Shown here piece after piece: positions 25,045 through 33,989 of a DNA stretch of 64,000 bases. The first letter of the stretch is position 1. Every line of letters starts with the position of its first letter. Position numbers and translations under genes: made by a program. Below the pieces are notes generated by a model. That model had not been told where the DNA came from. It worked only from the letters and a program-made list of their open reading frames with translations, and did not search any database. Source of the DNA: JAITWN01 sp050486285 (lineage in GTDB: Bacteria; Pseudomonadota; Gammaproteobacteria; SZUA-140); contig JBJHCZ010000005.1 of the NCBI GenBank assembly GCA_050486285.1, positions 95,467-159,466 of the forward strand. The letters run 5' to 3'.

Positions 25045-26532
25045 ATGACAGATCAACTTGCCATACAGGTCAGCAAGCTGACCAAGATCTACCCGCCCGA
25101 CCAGCGCGCGGTCGACGAGCTCGACCTCGAGGTCCGGGAAGGCGAGATCCTCGCCCTGCTCGGCCCCAACGGGGCCGGCAAGTCGACGACGATCCGCGTA
25201 CTGTCGACGCTGTCCGGGTTCGACTCCGGCAAGGCCTTCGTCGGCGGGATCGACGTCGACGAATCGCCTGAGCAGGTACGCCGGACGATCGGCGTCGTCG
25301 CGCAGAAGACCGGCGTCGACTACTTCCTGACCGGCCGCGAGAACATGACCCTGCAGGGCCATATGTACCGGATGAAGAAGGCCGACATCCGCTCGCGCAT
25401 CGAGGAACTCGCCGAGTACTTCGAACTCAAGGACAGCATCGACAAGCCGGTGATGGCCTATTCCGGCGGCATGACCCGCAAACTCGACATCGCGACCGCG
25501 CTGATCCACCGCCCGAAGATCCTGTTCCTCGACGAGCCGACGCTCGGCCTCGACATCCGCAGCCGCAAGATCCTGTGGAAGCACATCGAGGAACTGAACC
25601 GGAAGTTCGGCCTGACGATCCTGCTGACGACGCACTACCTCGAAGAGGCGGACAAGCTCGCGCACCACGTCGCAATCATCAACGCCGGTAAGATCCGCAT
25701 CATCGGCACCCCCGAGGAACTCAAGAACGGCATCCACGGCGACTCGGTCGTGGTCTCGTTCGACGCCATCGGCGCCCGCGAGAAGGCCTACGCGGCCGAC
25801 ATCAAGGCCAGCGGCATCGCCCGCGAGACTGTCTTCGAGGGCAACAACCTGCACCTCTATGTCGACGACGGCGCGACCTCGATTCCGGTCATCATGGAGC
25901 AGGCTGCACCGCACGACGTCCACGTGAAGACGCTGTCGCTGGCGCGACCGACGCTCGACGACGTATTCCTGAAGTATACCGGCGCCAGCATGGCCGAGAC
26001 CGCCGAAGAAGAGCCCGAACAGTGGTGGCACCAGTGGGCCGGCAAGGGCGGTGGCGGCGGCGACTGGAAGAAGCAGGCCGCCAAGTGGGGCTACGTCGAG
26101 GGCGAGGACGACGCCGAGTGGCAGGGCAACGAGTGGGTCGACGCGGAAGGCAAGCCGCGCGTTCCGGAACAGGACAAAAAACCCGGCGATCCCCCGCCGG
26201 CGGGCAAGGCCGCGGGATCAGGCGACTGGCAGGGCAATGAATGGGTAGACAAGGAAGGCCACCAGACCGGTGACTGGGGCGACCCCCCCGACTGGAAGGG
26301 CAACGAGTGGGTGGACGACCAGGGCAAGCCGAAGACCGACTGGAGCAAGCCCGCCGCCAAGGCTGAAAAGCAGCCCGAGTCCGATGCCTCAGCCAGGGAA
26401 TGGAAAGGCAACGAATGGGTCGACGACAAGGGCGACCAGAAGGGCAAGTGGGGAGACTCCCCGGACTGGCAGGGCAACGAATGGGTCGACAAGGACGGCA
26501 AACCCCGCAGCGACTGGAACAAGAAGGGCTGA
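25045..26532 (+). CDS. ABC transporter ATPase with C-terminal WxGNEWVD repeat tail
   Basis: Residues 1-310 are a complete DrrA/ABC-2 type ATPase: Walker A GPNGAGKST (40-48), signature YSGGMTRKLD near 142 and Walker B ILFLDEPT near 162. After about residue 315 comes a 180-residue hydrophilic tail rich in Trp, Gly, Asp and Lys, with five copies of W(Q/K)GNEWVD at residues 359, 395, 417, 453 and 475. I do not recognise this tail as a known domain; typical family members end near 310-340. ATG 25045 fits the family start. The permease starts 4 nt after the stop. Substrate unknown. Confidence 0.88.
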   Translation: MTDQLAIQVSKLTKIYPPDQRAVDELDLEVREGEILALLGPNGAGKSTTIRVLSTLSGFDSGKAFVGGIDVDESPEQVRRTIGVVAQKTGVDYFLTGRENMTLQGHMYRMKKADIRSRIEELAEYFELKDSIDKPVMAYSGGMTRKLDIATALIHRPKILFLDEPTLGLDIRSRKILWKHIEELNRKFGLTILLTTHYLEEADKLAHHVAIINAGKIRIIGTPEELKNGIHGDSVVVSFDAIGAREKAYAADIKASGIARETVFEGNNLHLYVDDGATSIPVIMEQAAPHDVHVKTLSLARPTLDDVFLKYTGASMAETAEEEPEQWWHQWAGKGGGGGDWKKQAAKWGYVEGEDDAEWQGNEWVDAEGKPRVPEQDKKPGDPPPAGKAAGSGDWQGNEWVDKEGHQTGDWGDPPDWKGNEWVDDQGKPKTDWSKPAAKAEKQPESDASAREWKGNEWVDDKGDQKGKWGDSPDWQGNEWVDKDGKPRSDWNKKG

Positions 26533-26536
26533 CGTG

Positions 26537-27283
26537 ATGATCGCCGATACCTGGCACCTGTTCAACAAGTACATGATCATCACCATGCGGATGCCGCTGT
26601 GGACGCTGTTCACACTGATCCAGCCGCTGATCTGGCTGATCATCTTCGGCCAGTTGTTCGGCCGCTTCGTGCAGGCCGAGAACTACATGGATTTCATGGT
26701 GCCCGGCATCCTGATCATGACCGTGCTGTTCGGTTCGTCGTGGTCCGGCGTCAGCCTGCTGCGCGAGATCTCGGCCGGTACCGTCGACAAGCTGCTGGTG
26801 TCGCCGGTGTCGCGCGTCGCGATCGTGCTGAGCCGGGTCATGCACTCGGCGGTGCAGGTCATCGCCCAGGCCCTGATCATCCTCGTCGTCGCCTGGTTGA
26901 TGGGCTCGACGATCACGATGAACCCGGTCTATCTGATCATGGGCATGCTGATCGTGTTCCTGCTCGGCATCGGCTTCGCCGCGATCTCGAACGGCTTCGC
27001 GATCACGCTGCAGCGCGAGGAACCGCTGGTGATGATCGGCAACCTGATGACGCTGCCGCTGATGTTTTTCTCGTCGGCGCTGGTGCCGAAGCAGTTCATG
27101 CCCGACTGGATACAGTACATTTCAATCATCAACCCGATCACCTACGCCGTCGAAGGCGTACGCGCGGTGCTGGTCGCGCCGCCCGACTTCGCCGCCTACG
27201 CACTCGGCCTCGGCGTCATGGTCGTCTTCGCCGGCGCCACCCTGACCTGGGCGGTACTCGCCTTCAACGCCCTGCGCGACTGA
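26537..27283 (+). CDS. ABC-2 type transporter permease
   Basis: A 248-residue integral membrane protein with about six hydrophobic segments, matching the ABC-2 permease family paired with DrrA-type ATPases. Recognisable blocks are YMDFMVPGILIMTVLFGSSW near residue 47 and NPITYAVEGVRAVL near 198. GTG 26534 is an alternative start that adds one residue. With the preceding ATPase it should form an exporter of a drug, lipid or polysaccharide; the neighbours do not settle the substrate. Confidence 0.9.
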   Translation: MIADTWHLFNKYMIITMRMPLWTLFTLIQPLIWLIIFGQLFGRFVQAENYMDFMVPGILIMTVLFGSSWSGVSLLREISAGTVDKLLVSPVSRVAIVLSRVMHSAVQVIAQALIILVVAWLMGSTITMNPVYLIMGMLIVFLLGIGFAAISNGFAITLQREEPLVMIGNLMTLPLMFFSSALVPKQFMPDWIQYISIINPITYAVEGVRAVLVAPPDFAAYALGLGVMVVFAGATLTWAVLAFNALRD

Positions 27284-27306
27284 CCGGCTGTTGAAGAACC
27301 CTCCCC

Positions 27307-27379
27307 GGGGTCAGAGTCGTTTTATCCGCGCATCTACCGCTTCTCCGGATCAATCACTGGATAAAACGACTCTGACCCC
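27307..27379. repeat. GGGGTCAGAGTCG inverted repeat
   Basis: Perfect 21-nt arms (27307-27327 and 27359-27379) enclose a 31-nt loop between the convergent permease and TPR-barrel genes. Same family as 16175-16247. Confidence 0.88.
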
Positions 27380-27387
27380 ATTTAACA

Positions 27388-27419
27388 CGCAGCGGCAGCG
27401 AGGCGAGCCATTCGCGGAG
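27388..27419. repeat. 32-bp repeat shared with 53552-53583
   Basis: These 32 bases are the exact reverse complement of 53552-53583, inside the hairpin after surA. Only this part of that element is present here, next to a GGGGTCAGA palindrome, so this is probably a truncated copy of a dispersed repeat. Confidence 0.8.
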
Positions 27420-27462
27420 GAAAGCCTCCGGGTGGGTTCGTCAACTGCCGGTCAGTCTCGCC

Positions 27463-29982
27463 TCAGAAAGTAACATTCATCCCGCCGCTGATCATGAAGC
27501 GCTCGTAATTACTGAGCGACGAACTCTGCAGCCCCTCGATGATGTCCTCCCTGCCGAGGATGAATCCGACCGGGAGATTCGAGCTGTTCCTGGTCCAGGA
27601 CAGCGTCGTGAAGAAACCGATGTTCTGGCGGAAACGGAAATTGGCGCCGACGGCGAGGTTGTGCCGATTATTCCTGCGCTTGCGCGTGAATTGCGTGAAA
27701 GAATCCGGATTGCTGTAGTCGAGCAGCGTATATCCGTAGTTCGCATTGATGCTGCCCCAGCCGGTTTGGCGATCGGCGCCGATCGTGACGCCGTGACTCA
27801 GATAGGCATAATCGTTGCCGACCAGCTCCTTGTTCGAATTGCTGACTGCGGAATAGCCGAGCCTGAATCGCGCGCGATCCGATACGAGCTGATTGAGGGA
27901 AATGCCTGCCGAAGCCGTGTAGGAACTGAAGAACGGGCTGTTGCGCGCCTCGAAATCGCTGTAGGACAGATTCGCGGCCAGGTTGCTCGAGGCCCGGTCA
28001 TCGGAGAACGGGCGCAGCAGATTCGGCAGGCGCGTGCGCAGCAGGGCATCCGCGAACACGGTATGCATGCGGCTCAGACGGGTATCGGCTATCAGCGAGG
28101 CGTTACTGCGCCAGGAATAGCCGCCGACCAGCGTATAACGCCCGGGCATCAGGGTTGCGGACACCGTCATCGCCGTTCCCAGATAGTCGAACTGGCCCTT
28201 GTGATAGTTGATATAGCTGGGGCTCAGCAGGAAGCGCCAGCGCAGGTCGTTCTGCGCCTTGTGCTGGTAGGCCAGATTCAGGGAGAGATCGGAGCGGTAG
28301 TCTTCGATGACGTTTCGTTCGCTGAGATTACTGTTGCTGTCGTAGGCCATCACGTAGCTGCCCGTGACGGTCACGCCGCGTATACGGCGCTGCACCAGAT
28401 CGAGCCGCCGCCTGACACGCTCCTCGATCGCCGGGGACGGATTGGACTGGAGGATCTTGCGATACTCGTCGATCGCGTCTTCCTCGCGGTTCAGCAGCTC
28501 ATAACTGAACGCGAGATTCATCCTTGCCCCGACATGGCTGGGGACGATACGAACGACCTCGCGATAGGCATCGACGGCCCTGGGCAGATCTTCCTCCTCG
28601 GCATGGATCAGGGCGATATAGAACCAGGCGATCTGGTTGTCGGGCTCTTCGTCGAGCACGGCCTGCAGTTCGCCCGCCGCCTCCGCATGCCTGCCGCGGG
28701 CATACAGATCCTTGGCAGTGACCAGTCGCAGTGACCGTGCATGGCGCGCGGCAGCGACCTCGTCGGTTTCCAGTTCGACCAGTCGCGCGTATTCGCGCGC
28801 CGAATCCTCGAACCTGCCAAGATGGTCATAGAGCATCGCCAGTCCTTCGGTGGCGCGGCGGTCGTCGGGATCGATGCGCAACACATTCTCGAATGCGGCC
28901 ACGGCGTCTTCATAGGCATTCTCGCGGAAGTACAGCAGACCGAGTTCCTTCCATGCCGCCGCGTCATCCGGTTCCGCCCGCAGCCGCGCCCGGTATTCCT
29001 CTATCCTGGCCTGCATGCGCCCGGCATCGATTGCGCGTCCTTCTTCCGTCTGCCGCAAGCGTGCGATGATCCTGCGCGCCTGCTCACGGATGCGGCTGTC
29101 CGCGTCCGAGGCAACGACCCGGTCCAGTTGGTCCCAGGCAAGCGCGAAATCGCCTGAAATGAGGTATAGCTCGGCCAGACGCATGCGCGCGCCGGCATCG
29201 TCGGGATAGCTTTCCAGGATTCTGGACTGAACGACGGTCTCGGCGTCGACATCACGTTGCTCTCGGTGGATCGACGCGAGCGTATTCAGCGCTATCCTGT
29301 TCGACGGCTCCGCCTCGAGCACCCGTTCGAGGGCCGCCACGGCCTCGGGATGGTTGCCCTGCCGAGCAAGCAGCTGGCCCTCCATCAAGTCGAGGCGGAC
29401 CCGCGCCCGCTGCGCGGCCACGCTGTCAGCATCGATCTCGATGATCCGCTCGAGGTTACCGACTGCCGCTTCCAGCCGCCCCTCGCTCTCGTCGATCGTC
29501 GCAAGATTCAGATAGGCGTTGACGAAGCCCGGATCGATCTCAATGACGCGCTCGAAGCCGTTGCGGGCGACGTCCATGCGATTCACGAGCAGGTTGGCGA
29601 CCGCGGCGCTGTAGACGATCAGTGCATTGTCCGGATAATCCTCCGCCAGGGCCTCGAACTGTTCCCTGGCGACATCGACCTCGCCGCGCCTCGCATTGCG
29701 CGTTGCTATCGCGTATCTCAGCCGGCGCAACGCGTCTTCGCGTTCTTCGCTGCCGGGTCTCGCCAGGTCGAAGGCGGCCTGGAACTGGGCGATCGCATCG
29801 TCTATGCGATCGCGCGCCTCGTAGGCAATTCCGAGCCGGATGCGGAGGTCGGCCCGATCCGGATTCGCCTCGACCTCGCGCTCGAGCCCGACCGTCCCGG
29901 CGTCCTGCGCGACCGCCACGGGCGCGCCTGACAGAAAACACAGGGCGATCGCGAGTCCGATGGCGGGAAGAAGGCGATTCAT
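27463..29982 (-). CDS. TPR-repeat outer-membrane beta-barrel protein
   Basis: An 839-residue protein: signal peptide ending near AVAQ, a long tetratricopeptide-repeat region (about residues 30-530, many copies of A-x-x-x-L-x-x-A-x-x-x-x-P patterns), then a C-terminal barrel of about 300 residues starting GSYVMAYDSNSNLSE and ending in Phe (GGMNVTF), the outer-membrane insertion signal. The TPR-plus-barrel plan recalls SLAM-type surface lipoprotein modifiers and exopolysaccharide porins (PgaA, BcsC). No polysaccharide synthase is nearby, while a LolA-like gene is, so a lipoprotein role is the slightly better guess. Confidence 0.75.
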   Translation of the reverse strand: MNRLLPAIGLAIALCFLSGAPVAVAQDAGTVGLEREVEANPDRADLRIRLGIAYEARDRIDDAIAQFQAAFDLARPGSEEREDALRRLRYAIATRNARRGEVDVAREQFEALAEDYPDNALIVYSAAVANLLVNRMDVARNGFERVIEIDPGFVNAYLNLATIDESEGRLEAAVGNLERIIEIDADSVAAQRARVRLDLMEGQLLARQGNHPEAVAALERVLEAEPSNRIALNTLASIHREQRDVDAETVVQSRILESYPDDAGARMRLAELYLISGDFALAWDQLDRVVASDADSRIREQARRIIARLRQTEEGRAIDAGRMQARIEEYRARLRAEPDDAAAWKELGLLYFRENAYEDAVAAFENVLRIDPDDRRATEGLAMLYDHLGRFEDSAREYARLVELETDEVAAARHARSLRLVTAKDLYARGRHAEAAGELQAVLDEEPDNQIAWFYIALIHAEEEDLPRAVDAYREVVRIVPSHVGARMNLAFSYELLNREEDAIDEYRKILQSNPSPAIEERVRRRLDLVQRRIRGVTVTGSYVMAYDSNSNLSERNVIEDYRSDLSLNLAYQHKAQNDLRWRFLLSPSYINYHKGQFDYLGTAMTVSATLMPGRYTLVGGYSWRSNASLIADTRLSRMHTVFADALLRTRLPNLLRPFSDDRASSNLAANLSYSDFEARNSPFFSSYTASAGISLNQLVSDRARFRLGYSAVSNSNKELVGNDYAYLSHGVTIGADRQTGWGSINANYGYTLLDYSNPDSFTQFTRKRRNNRHNLAVGANFRFRQNIGFFTTLSWTRNSSNLPVGFILGREDIIEGLQSSSLSNYERFMISGGMNVTF

Positions 29983-30008
29983 CGCGACGAGGCCATCCGT
30001 GCCTGTCC

Positions 30009-30968
30009 TCAGAAATAAAGATTCACGCGGAACAACATGCGCCAGCCGTTGAAATCGAGATCCATATCCCGATAGGTCACGACATCGAACGATTCCGCCT
30101 CCGCGAGATAGGTCAGGCGCTGTTGCTGGTCGAGTTGCACCGGCGTCCGGAAGTTCAGGTTATCCTCCGGCTGAATGTCCGACGTCAACGTCGCGTTACC
30201 GAGCTTGAACTTGCGCGCGCTGACGGTATAGCCGAGATCGCCGCCGACCGAGAACCAGTCGCGAAAGAAATACTCGCCGCCGAGCCCCAGGTTCAGCATG
30301 AAATGGCCAGTCGCCTGCGAATCCATGACGATAAAGCGCTTGAAAGTGTTCGCGCCGTCAGGATTGAAGCCGAACACCAGCTCCTCGCGATAGTCGATGT
30401 CGAACACCTCGTGCAGCGCGACCCTGCTGTAATATCTGAATCTGCCGTGCTCCGGATTCATCAGGCGCTGCCAGCCGATGAAATACTGGAAATAGGACAT
30501 CCGGCCGCTGCGTTCATAGCCGACGGCGGTCAGCGCCCCCTGGAACGGGATTTCGGTGCGCAAGGACGAGGTCGACCCGCTCTCCCAGACACTGGCGCCG
30601 AAATAGAGAGAATTCCGCTTGTCGAGGGCGAAGGCGATCTCGATGCCTGCCTCGGTGCCGTGGCGCATCGCCGGCAGCGGGTTCTCGATCATGAAGTCGA
30701 AGTCGAAACCCTCCTCGAGGCCGGGCGGTATCAGGCGCCCGCGACCCGGCAGCGGCGCGCGAAACTCACCATCGTTCAGCAGTCTCAGTCGCGGGCTGTG
30801 GATGCCGAGCATCGGCGTGATACTCCAGCGTTCCCATTCGGCATGCGCCTCGCGCGGGCAAACGGCCATGAGGCCGGCACTCAAGACAACGAACATGGTC
30901 AGCGGCATCAAGCCGCGTTTCAGTGACGCCGGAGATCGCCCTAGTCCAATTTCCTGCAGCAAATTCAC
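30009..30968 (-). CDS. Predicted outer-membrane beta-barrel protein, unknown family
   Basis: A 319-residue protein with a signal peptide (hydrophobic MPLTMFVVLSAGLMAV, cleavage near AHAE) and alternating-pattern beta strands with many aromatic residues, ending MLFRVNLYF with the terminal Phe typical of barrels inserted by BamA. I do not recognise a named family. It lies between the TPR-barrel gene (26 nt) and the DUF1302-like gene (12 nt), almost certainly in one operon with them. Confidence 0.65.
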   Translation of the reverse strand: MNLLQEIGLGRSPASLKRGLMPLTMFVVLSAGLMAVCPREAHAEWERWSITPMLGIHSPRLRLLNDGEFRAPLPGRGRLIPPGLEEGFDFDFMIENPLPAMRHGTEAGIEIAFALDKRNSLYFGASVWESGSTSSLRTEIPFQGALTAVGYERSGRMSYFQYFIGWQRLMNPEHGRFRYYSRVALHEVFDIDYREELVFGFNPDGANTFKRFIVMDSQATGHFMLNLGLGGEYFFRDWFSVGGDLGYTVSARKFKLGNATLTSDIQPEDNLNFRTPVQLDQQQRLTYLAEAESFDVVTYRDMDLDFNGWRMLFRVNLYF

Positions 30969-30980
30969 CTCGCCACCCCG

Positions 30981-32471
30981 TCAGAATGAATAGCGGAATT
31001 CGAGAAACAGCCGATCGTTGTCGTTGAAGTTGCCGAAGAATTGCGCCTGCTCGACCAGGCTGGCGCCAATGATTGCGGCGCCGCCGCCCGGCGATCCGAG
31101 TCGCGAACGTCGCCCGAAGAACAGGTCTGCGCCGGTCGCGATCTGGAACTGGTTGGTCACGTTGAAGATGACCTTGGGCTTGAGATACAGCTCCTCGAGA
31201 TTGACCAGCCCGATCGCGAGCAGTTGGAGCACGGCATTATAGTGCGGCACCGGCTTGCGCGCGAACAGGGTCAGTGACGTATCGTACCTGTCCTGGATCA
31301 ACTGTTCGTCATAATCCAGAATCACCCACTGCGTGATCGCCGGCGAGAAGTCGATACCCCACAGGCTGAAATCATAGCCCAGTCCCCAGCGCACATGACG
31401 CTTGCGAACCGCGCCCTGGTCGTCGAGAAAACCGTCGAGATCCCGATCGCTGTCCGAACGCAGCCCGAAGAACTTGTCCGGGACGAACGCGATCTCCGCC
31501 TTGACGATGCCCCGACCGGCCGGCCGGACCAGCGTTCCGCCATAGACGTTGATGCGGGAATAAGTCGGAAAGAAATCGGGATCCAGCGGCGAGTCGATCA
31601 GCGCCGACCGGAAGACGACCGGAAAGCTGTCCCAGGTATACAGGTAGCTCAGCGCAACATCGCTGCCCAGGAGTTCGGTCGACAGGCGCAGGCCGAAATC
31701 GGAGTTGCGGAAATTCCTCGACGGATAGCGGGTGATGACCTGGTCGTCCTCGTCGCGGATATCCTGCAGCAACTCCCATTCCGAACCGCGTGGCGCGGGC
31801 TTGTGGAAGCGAATATCGGGTATCCAGAGAAACTGGAAATCGGCGCCCCCCCCGTAGTAATCCGTCTTCAGCGACCATTGCGGGATCCTGTAGTCGAGCA
31901 GGTCCGGCAGGATCAGTTCGCGGAAATCGAGCGGGTTCAGTTCGTCGGTGATCCGTATGCCCTCGAATACCCCCCAGATCACGAACTGTTTTCCGATACG
32001 AACATCGACGCGGTCGAAATACAGGTCGAGATAGAACTCGCGGATCTCCGCCACCGGCGAATCCTTTTCCTGCTCCAGATTGTCGATGAACACCAGCGGC
32101 TGGTCGTCGTCGCGCGCGAAGCGGGCGCTGATCGTTTCATAGGCAAAGAGGTCATAGGCCAGGTCGTGATACGCCCAGCCGGAGAACACCAGGCGGGAAT
32201 CGCGGCTGGTCGCGAATTCACCGCCCAGCCAGAGGATATTGCGCAGCTTCGTGATCGATCGCGGTTCGCGGAACCGGTAGGCGGTTTCGTTCTTGAGATA
32301 GCCGCTTAACGACAGCCGATCGACAAGAGCAGGACGCTCGGTGGCTGTTTCAGGATCGGCGTCCGGGCCCTGTGCATGCAGCGCCCGGACGCCGGTATCA
32401 ACGGCCTGGAGAGCGAGTATCAGGGAAAGGGCATGGAGACACTTGCCGGGGTTCAGGCATCGACTCTGCAT
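30981..32471 (-). CDS. DUF1302-like outer-membrane protein
   Basis: A 496-residue protein with signal peptide (ALSLILALQAVDTGVRALHAQ) and a predicted beta barrel ending EFRYSF. The block DVRIGKQFVIWGVFEGIRI followed by DELNPLDFRE is characteristic of DUF1302 barrels. Such barrels commonly occur with a LolA-like protein and an RND (MMPL) transporter; here the LolA-like gene is present but no RND gene is seen. ATG 32471 overlaps the upstream regulator gene by 19 nt. The longer frame from 32597 is that gene's antiphase shadow. Confidence 0.8.
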   Translation of the reverse strand: MQSRCLNPGKCLHALSLILALQAVDTGVRALHAQGPDADPETATERPALVDRLSLSGYLKNETAYRFREPRSITKLRNILWLGGEFATSRDSRLVFSGWAYHDLAYDLFAYETISARFARDDDQPLVFIDNLEQEKDSPVAEIREFYLDLYFDRVDVRIGKQFVIWGVFEGIRITDELNPLDFRELILPDLLDYRIPQWSLKTDYYGGGADFQFLWIPDIRFHKPAPRGSEWELLQDIRDEDDQVITRYPSRNFRNSDFGLRLSTELLGSDVALSYLYTWDSFPVVFRSALIDSPLDPDFFPTYSRINVYGGTLVRPAGRGIVKAEIAFVPDKFFGLRSDSDRDLDGFLDDQGAVRKRHVRWGLGYDFSLWGIDFSPAITQWVILDYDEQLIQDRYDTSLTLFARKPVPHYNAVLQLLAIGLVNLEELYLKPKVIFNVTNQFQIATGADLFFGRRSRLGSPGGGAAIIGASLVEQAQFFGNFNDNDRLFLEFRYSF

Positions 32472-32893
32472 TTGTGGCAAAGAATAACATGATCCTCCCC
32501 CGGCGCAGCGAAGCCGAACATGACCACCGCGCCGGCATCGATCCGGCCGCGGCAGGAGGAACATTGCATGCCGCGATTCAGGACGATGTCTTCCCAACCG
32601 ATGACGCCGGGGAAGCGGTGACCGCCCGTCTGCGCGGCGGACTCACGCGCACCCTGCTCAGTGCCTGCATCGACGACGCCGTCGAATGCCTCCTCGAGGA
32701 TATTCCGGATCAGGATGGAGACCGGGATGCCGAGCGCCTCCGCCCTGGCGATGACCTTGTCGCGCAGTTCCTTCGGCACGCGCGCGCCGAGGTATTCCTG
32801 CTTGCGCGCGAGCGCGGACTTGCGCGCCCTCTCGCTGGCAACTCTGGCCTGCTTGCGACCGATGTTGCGCATCTCTCTCGCGAAATCGTGCAT
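32453..32893 (-). CDS. Ribbon-helix-helix protein with C-terminal zinc ribbon
   Basis: A 146-residue protein. After a basic N-terminal helix (about residues 1-35) comes GARVPKELRDKVIARAEALGIPVSILIRNILEEAF, a ribbon-helix-helix-like pattern. The C-terminal half has CSSC near residue 110 and CHKC near 140, a probable zinc ribbon. This architecture suggests a DNA-binding regulator. ATG 32893 has a good GGAGG site 5 nt upstream; the longer frame to 32962 would start inside the operator. The operator lies directly upstream, which fits autoregulation. Confidence 0.7.
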   Translation of the reverse strand: MHDFAREMRNIGRKQARVASERARKSALARKQEYLGARVPKELRDKVIARAEALGIPVSILIRNILEEAFDGVVDAGTEQGARESAAQTGGHRFPGVIGWEDIVLNRGMQCSSCRGRIDAGAVVMFGFAAPGEDHVILCHKCRVDA

Positions 32894-32915
32894 GGCTTCC
32901 TCCCGGGTCTGTGCC

Positions 32916-32943
32916 TGTATAACTATGTTATACATTGTATAAC
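32916..32943 (-). promoter_or_regulatory. Three-half-site operator upstream of the RHH gene
   Basis: The 8-bp sequence TGTATAAC occurs three times in alternating orientation at 32916-32923, 32927-32934 (inverted) and 32936-32943. The last two form the perfect 17-bp palindrome GTTATACATTGTATAAC. On the minus strand TTGTCC with a 15-nt spacer to TATACA is a possible promoter whose -10 lies inside the operator. Ribbon-helix-helix repressors commonly bind such tandem half-sites. Confidence 0.6.
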
Positions 32944-32970
32944 AGGTCGCAGGGGAGGACAAGCGTGGAC

Positions 32971-33831
32971 TCAGGGCTCGCGCTGGAAGCGTTCGATGAC
33001 CTCGGGGCCTCGTTGCAGGCTGCGGGCGGAAAACAGTTCATCGTCGAGTCCGGTGTTGACCCTGACATCGCTCAACTGAAAGATCGATGCGCTCTCGCTG
33101 CGTCGGCTCCTGACCAGCACGCGCTCCCATACCCAGGCGTCGCCGACGCGCTGCCACTTGATGAACTGGTCCTTGAGCAACTCGCCTGAGGTATCGTAGT
33201 AATCGATGCGCGCGGTCACGCATTCGCTCCAGTCGTCCGACTTGATGAACCAGAACACGCGCTTGCCATACAGGGGATTGTTTTCGCGCGGGATGCTCTC
33301 GACGACGTGAAAGTCGACGTCCTCGACGGTGCTGACACCCAGATAGCGATGGTCGTCCTCGTCGATCCTTCTCGGCGAGACGTCGGCATAGCTGAGGTTG
33401 GAGTTCAGGAAGCTGTCGCCGGGGTCACGGATGGTGACGCGGCGAATCTTCTTCAGCAAGGGGAGATAGATCCACTGATCGACCGGACGGCTGGTCGACG
33501 GCGTATAGGCGATGCGCATGAACGCGGCGCCGCGGGCATCCGGGGGATAGACCGTGAACAACAACATCTTGTCGGCGACGCCCTCCTCGCCGCCATAGTC
33601 CTTCCAGAAGCGCATGTATTCGCTGCGCCGGATGCGGCCCTCACGGTCCCTGAGCGTGACCGTGAACTTGCCCTGCTGATCCTCGCCTGCGTAGTGCTCC
33701 GCGCAACGCTGGTAGACCTCGACGCCGGTCAGACCGGGCTCGGGACCCGCCGCGAGCGCCGGTCCGCCGATCCATGCGCCGGCAAGCAGGAGGAGTATTG
33801 CTCCTTGCAGATGTCCCCGGCAGGTACGCAT
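32971..33831 (-). CDS. LolA-like outer-membrane lipoprotein-sorting protein
   Basis: A 286-residue periplasmic protein. ATG 33831 gives a standard signal peptide (MRTCRGHLQGAILLLLAGAW, cleavage near ALAAG); the longer start at 33900 would bury it. The body matches the PF17131 LolA-like family: YMRFWKDYG, then IAYTPSTSRPVDQWIYLPLLKKIRRV, then FLNSNLSYADVSPR. These proteins share the LolA fold and usually accompany RND exporters and DUF1302 barrels. It is the first gene of the minus-strand envelope operon. Confidence 0.82.
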   Translation of the reverse strand: MRTCRGHLQGAILLLLAGAWIGGPALAAGPEPGLTGVEVYQRCAEHYAGEDQQGKFTVTLRDREGRIRRSEYMRFWKDYGGEEGVADKMLLFTVYPPDARGAAFMRIAYTPSTSRPVDQWIYLPLLKKIRRVTIRDPGDSFLNSNLSYADVSPRRIDEDDHRYLGVSTVEDVDFHVVESIPRENNPLYGKRVFWFIKSDDWSECVTARIDYYDTSGELLKDQFIKWQRVGDAWVWERVLVRSRRSESASIFQLSDVRVNTGLDDELFSARSLQRGPEVIERFQREP

Positions 33832-33940
33832 GCCAGCAAACCCTGACCCTGCGAATCCCGGTCGTCTGGTCAAGGCTGGGAGTGCGGTTCTATTCTGCAT
33901 TCGGCTGTCGCGTCAGGCAGGCAACTACGGCCTGCGGGCA

Positions 33941-33974
33941 AAAAAAAAGAGAAGGGCGACACGCCCTTCTCTTT
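33941..33974 (-). terminator. Strong intrinsic terminator
   Basis: Perfect 13-bp stem (33946-33958 and 33962-33974, AAAGAGAAGGGCG with its complement) and a 3-nt loop. On the minus strand it is followed by a run of Ts (the A-run at 33940-33948 on the plus strand). It ends transcription of the secreted-protein gene at 33990-34907 and insulates the LolA-like operon. Confidence 0.9.
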
Positions 33975-33989
33975 ACTTTTATGATGACT

